Shown here one piece after another: positions 63,167 to 64,000 of a stretch of DNA of 64,000 nt. The stretch lies in the NCBI GenBank assembly GCA_029719485.1, contig CP120722.1, forward strand, positions 62,001-126,000, read 5' to 3'. Numbering within the stretch: the stretch's first letter is position 1; the number at the start of each line of letters is the position of its first letter. The DNA is from Kiritimatiellota bacterium B12222. GTDB lineage: Bacteria > Verrucomicrobiota > Kiritimatiellia > SS1-B-03-39 > UBA6053. A model generated the notes under the pieces. That model did not search any database. It was not told where the DNA came from and saw only the letters and a program-made list of their open reading frames with translations. The translations under genes were made by a program, and so were the position numbers.

Positions 63167-63925
63167 ATGACATCACATACACCATTTACGTGGCCAGACG
63201 GACAACAATGCGCCGTCAGTTTAACCTATGATGACGCAATCCCGGTTCATTATGAACGTGTCGCCCCTCTGCTTACCGAGAAAGGATTAACGGCAACCTT
63301 CTACATTTGTGCTCATGGCGGCTTCACTTCAAATCCGGCTCCCTGGAAACAAGTAGCCGCTCAAGGTCACGAACTGGGCAATCACTCCCTCTTTCACCCC
63401 TGTCGCCGCGAGCCGGAAGAAAATTACAGCTGGCTCTCCCCCCATTACGATCTGTGCGACTACAGCTCTCAACGATGGACGGACGAAATGCGGGTGGCAA
63501 GCTGCCTGCTCAATCAACTGGATGGCGAAACAGACCGCACCTTTGGCAATACCTGTTGCCATACCTCCATCGGTCGCGGAAACAAAAAAAAGGATTTATC
63601 CGAACTAATCGATAATATGTTTGTCGCCGCTCGCGGTCCTTTGACCCATGAGATCGTCACCCCCCAAACCCTCTCCTTCCCTGCGCTGGGTCATTTCAGT
63701 GGAGATCGCAAAACCTTTGGAGAGATGCAACCCGATATCGAACGTGCCATCAACATGAAGGGATGGATGATCTTGATGTTTCACGGAGTGGGGGAAGGTA
63801 CCCACGGCCACTATATCGAAACCGAGGAACATACAAAATTACTGAATTATCTCGAAGAAAAGTCTAAAGACATTTGGACGGCGTCACTGGTCAAGGTTGC
63901 CAAACATTTGAAAAACAACCCCTAA
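63167..63925 (+). CDS. Polysaccharide deacetylase (CE4-like)
   Basis: NodB-fold deacetylase: motif 1 AVSLTYDDAIP (catalytic and metal Asp), motif 2 HELGNHSLFHPCRR (zinc His pair), and a late MILMFHGVGEG. About 252 residues. No signal peptide, so it may remove acetyl groups from imported sugars; xylan and arabinoxylan are often acetylated. The start at 63167 follows GAGAG and directly precedes the fold; the frame is open upstream into araA. Last gene of the operon in the window. Confidence 0.85.
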   Translation: MTSHTPFTWPDGQQCAVSLTYDDAIPVHYERVAPLLTEKGLTATFYICAHGGFTSNPAPWKQVAAQGHELGNHSLFHPCRREPEENYSWLSPHYDLCDYSSQRWTDEMRVASCLLNQLDGETDRTFGNTCCHTSIGRGNKKKDLSELIDNMFVAARGPLTHEIVTPQTLSFPALGHFSGDRKTFGEMQPDIERAINMKGWMILMFHGVGEGTHGHYIETEEHTKLLNYLEEKSKDIWTASLVKVAKHLKNNP

Positions 63926-64000
63926 ACACCCTAGCCCTTCCTCTTATTTAAGACTGAGGGTGTAGGGTCCTCCCCCTAAGTTATTCCGCGCTTTTGAATG
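63926..64000. other. Window end
   Basis: ACACCCT (63926-63932) can pair with AGGGTGT (63957-63963), but there is no T-run, so termination is uncertain. Confidence 0.35.

Noticed and set aside
1..64000. CRISPR arrays, insertion sequences, prophage or integrase genes
   Set aside because: I found no regularly spaced repeats, transposase motifs, phage genes or attachment-site duplications next to either tRNA.

Overview
The window looks like a chromosomal segment of a polysaccharide-degrading, Gram-negative bacterium of the PVC group. I would guess Verrucomicrobiota, close to Opitutae/Puniceicoccales (inference only; there is no 16S here). The grounds are six PEP-CTERM exosortase substrates, three type II pseudopilin-like proteins, a formylglycine sulfatase, many secreted glycoside hydrolases, an OprO/P-type porin and moderate GC. 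I see no phage, insertion sequence, CRISPR array or replication origin.

Layout. 0.1-8.6 kb: a sugar-polymer block with a GH2 beta-mannosidase, a PHP-like protein, a pseudopilin with a small membrane protein, a PEP-CTERM protein and a GH28 pectinase. 8.6-17.2 kb: mixed housekeeping, with two HAD dehalogenase-like proteins (one exported), two PEP-CTERM proteins, tRNA-Gly, an OprP-type porin, TrmJ and small membrane proteins. 17.4-21.3 kb: a seven-gene arsenic/thiol-redox operon (ArsR, DUF318 permease, small thioredoxin, DGC protein, lipoprotein thioredoxin, ArsF-like, ArsG/CcdA-like) with two matching operators, followed by a 42-codon VOC remnant. 21.6-26.5 kb (minus): queG with two exported unknowns and a GspC-like protein. 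26.6-31.0 kb: a sulfatase, DUF4105, DUF3015 and a PEGA lipoprotein. 31.3-37.5 kb: core genes rnpB, a sigma-70 factor, apt, pdxB, an FHA protein, a GspJ-like pseudopilin and phr. 37.6-43.6 kb: lipoproteins, a DUF1254 protein, tRNA-Gln and a PEP-CTERM protein. 44-50.6 kb: a sodium symporter, CBM9 lipoprotein and GH52 beta-xylosidase operon plus an AraR-like (GntR head, LacI tail) regulator. 50.7-57 kb: a purple acid phosphatase, a pseudopilin, a GH16 and two tandem PEP-CTERM genes. 57.2-63.9 kb: a GH42, ribulokinase, AraD, AraA and CE4 deacetylase operon.

The most interesting signal is regulatory. An 11-bp element, CTATTTGCAAC, lies upstream of the symporter/xylosidase operon, a pseudopilin, the GH16 and both tandem PEP-CTERM genes, and a two-mismatch copy lies upstream of the GH42/arabinose operon. 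In five of the six sites it sits exactly 10 nt before a -35-like TTGNNN. This ties sugar uptake, xyloside and arabinoside breakdown, surface proteins and a pseudopilin into one apparent regulon. At three of the sites the predicted promoter leaves almost no 5' leader. The second notable block is the ArsR-controlled operon, whose parts look like a split DsbD/CcdA-type electron relay rather than a plain efflux system.
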